Source: Candidatus Hodarchaeota archaeon (GTDB lineage Archaea > Asgardarchaeota > Heimdallarchaeia > Hodarchaeales > Hodarchaeaceae). Taken from it: DNA of 14,724 nucleotides. The notes beneath the pieces were generated by a model. It was not told the DNA's origin, made no database searches, and saw only the letters and a list, made by a program, of their open reading frames with translations. The stretch spans positions 1 to 14,724 of the forward strand of contig JAEOSP010000355.1 of NCBI GenBank assembly GCA_016840305.1, written 5' to 3'. Positions 13,603-14,724 of this stretch are shown here, piece by piece. How positions within the stretch are numbered: the first letter of the stretch is position 1; each line of letters opens with the position of its first letter. Made by a program: the position numbers and the translations under genes.

Positions 13603-14724
13603 CCGAAAAATTCCATCAGGTTGATTTGTCCTGAAGCAAGTTCTTGGAGTTCAATATCTAGAGAACCAAATATTTGTTCAAAAATCGTATCCACCATTGA
13701 TCGATATGCTTTAACATCAATTCTTGATTTAGAGGACATTAATTCTAAAGCTGTGACCTTTTCTTTGTTTTTTGTTTTAACAAAACGTATAAATTTACCT
13801 GAATTAATAAACGGTGTATTTCGGGTATTACCAGCATGTTCTTTTTTGTACTTGGACTGAAAATGTTCTTCTAGCTGATAAGCGGCCTTCACATGTTGGG
13901 ATTTTACCAAATATCTTTTTAATGGTTGGGTAATTTGCATAGTAACAGCAAGATCTTCATTTGAATATTTGCTTCCTTCTAACTTCTGATAAACATTGCG
14001 AACATAGCTTTTTACTTCTGTTTTTGCTTGTTCAAACTCTTCGACTGTTTTCACATTCGACAGAATTTCGAGTACTTCTTGAAATGCATTTTGCAGAAAG
14101 GGAGGAGTATTTCGTTTTTTTCCCATTAATCCCTTTACGTCAATATCCGAATTTTCATATACCCCGAAATAATTTTTCTTACGTTTTGAGAATACGATAT
14201 ACCGATATGTTTTTTCAACTTCTAAGCCCACTCCAAGCTCCTGTTGGCTCCAATTCACAATCTCATTAATCTGTTTTTGGCTTGGAGAAAGTAGAAAAAC
14301 AGAATCTGTATCCCCATAAAGGACTTCAATTTCTAATTCTTTAGCTTTTTCCACCGTCTTTTCAATAGAGTCCCTACCATAGGCCGTTGTCGAATCTGCA
14401 ACAGGTAGACAATATAGTGGGAATCTATCGCTTCCTAGGACTCCATAGGAGGCATTAATTAGAACTTTCAGGCTTTTCTCCAAAATTCCATAAAAATCCT
14501 TTTTAGATGAGTCTTTCTTTGATTCTGGTTTAATCCAATGAACACGTATATCTTTAATGAATCCTATAGTGTCCGCTATGACCCCACGTTTCTCTTTACA
14601 CACCCAATAAGGTGTTTGAGGCACTTTATTATCCTTGCAACCAGGATGAGAACAGAGAATTGTTTCATAACTAAGGTTGTATGCTCCAATAATAGAAGGA
14701 TATAGGGAATTGCCTGTAATCGAC
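13599..14724 (-). CDS. Family-B DNA polymerase, PolB1-like, C-terminal part
   Basis: The C-terminal 375 codons of a replicative-type DNA polymerase; the 5' end lies outside the window. Motif A region 'NSLYPSIIGAYNLSYETILC' is at 14711-14652. Motif B is 'KSLKVLINASYGVLG', motif C 'LYGDTDSVF', and the thumb runs 'MQITQPLKRY' to the end. A cysteine cluster (C-x4-C, then C in 'YWVCKEKRGV') lies in the palm, as in archaeal PolB1 enzymes. The C-terminus 'QINLMEFFG' is a canonical PIP box (Q-x-x-L-x-x-F-F), so it should bind PCNA. The open frame reads upstream into 'SITGN' in place of the expected 'hDF', so the catalytic Asp of motif A is missing: either an intein end, a frameshift, or an inactive enzyme. 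A GTG at 14624 is only an internal codon, not the start. Confidence 0.9.
   Translation of the reverse strand, partial: SITGNSLYPSIIGAYNLSYETILCSHPGCKDNKVPQTPYWVCKEKRGVIADTIGFIKDIRVHWIKPESKKDSSKKDFYGILEKSLKVLINASYGVLGSDRFPLYCLPVADSTTAYGRDSIEKTVEKAKELEIEVLYGDTDSVFLLSPSQKQINEIVNWSQQELGVGLEVEKTYRYIVFSKRKKNYFGVYENSDIDVKGLMGKKRNTPPFLQNAFQEVLEILSNVKTVEEFEQAKTEVKSYVRNVYQKLEGSKYSNEDLAVTMQITQPLKRYLVKSQHVKAAYQLEEHFQSKYKKEHAGNTRNTPFINSGKFIRFVKTKNKEKVTALELMSSKSRIDVKAYRSMVDTIFEQIFGSLDIELQELASGQINLMEFFG

Noticed and set aside
13621..14269. Two plus-strand ORFs (13621-13860 and 13961-14269) inside the polymerase
   Set aside because: Antisense shadows; the minus strand carries polymerase motifs throughout.
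1..14724. CRISPR arrays, insertion sequences, transposase genes, long direct repeats
   Set aside because: None seen on reading; the window looks like stable core chromosome with a possible intein at the right edge as the only mobile element candidate.

Overview
The window is A+T-rich archaeal chromosome, very probably from an Asgard archaeon (Promethearchaeota, Loki/Heimdall-like). The informational genes are archaeal/eukaryotic in type: aIF2 alpha and beta, S27e, Nop10, a GINS subunit, NMD3, an archaeal/eukaryotic-type class II GlyRS, a PolB1-like DNA polymerase with a C-terminal PCNA-binding peptide, and a tRNA with bulge-helix-bulge introns. The Asgard guess rests on two Roadblock/LC7 proteins and an MglA/Ras-like GTPase next to them. 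No marker in the window fixes the lineage.

Layout. (1) 1-1918, minus strand: a tight replication/translation operon, gins51 - rps27e - aIF2alpha - nop10 - GNAT N-acetyltransferase (cut by the window edge). The L44e gene that often sits in this operon in other archaea is not seen here. (2) 1919-2611: gene-free apart from one tRNA-Thr(GGU) gene on the minus strand, split by two introns: one at the usual 37/38 site and one inside the T-loop at 59/60. (3) 2612-3436: an A24-family (prepilin/preflagellin) peptidase with no pilin gene in view. (4) 3819-7294: a signalling-type cluster with a Roadblock protein, an MglA-like GTPase, a YhbY/CRM RNA-binding protein on the opposite strand, a second Roadblock protein, and a TPR protein with an unrecognised N-terminal domain. 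(5) 7627-10029, minus strand: glycyl-tRNA synthetase and a circularly permuted ribosome-assembly GTPase. (6) 10346-13602, plus strand: aIF2beta - DUF424 - nmd3 - RsmB/NSUN-type m5C methyltransferase, a translation/ribosome-biogenesis operon. (7) 13599-14724, minus strand: the C-terminal half of a family-B DNA polymerase, cut by the window edge inside motif A.

How the genes work together. Most serve translation: tRNA charging and modification, ternary-complex initiation factors, H/ACA RNP and 60S-type assembly factors. Two serve replication (GINS, PolB). The Roadblock/GTPase/TPR group looks like a small GTPase switch module comparable to bacterial MglA/MglB.

Most interesting points: the doubly interrupted tRNA-Thr; the PolB motif A at the right edge, where the catalytic Asp is missing from the open frame exactly where inteins are known to insert; and the MglA/Roadblock/TPR cluster.
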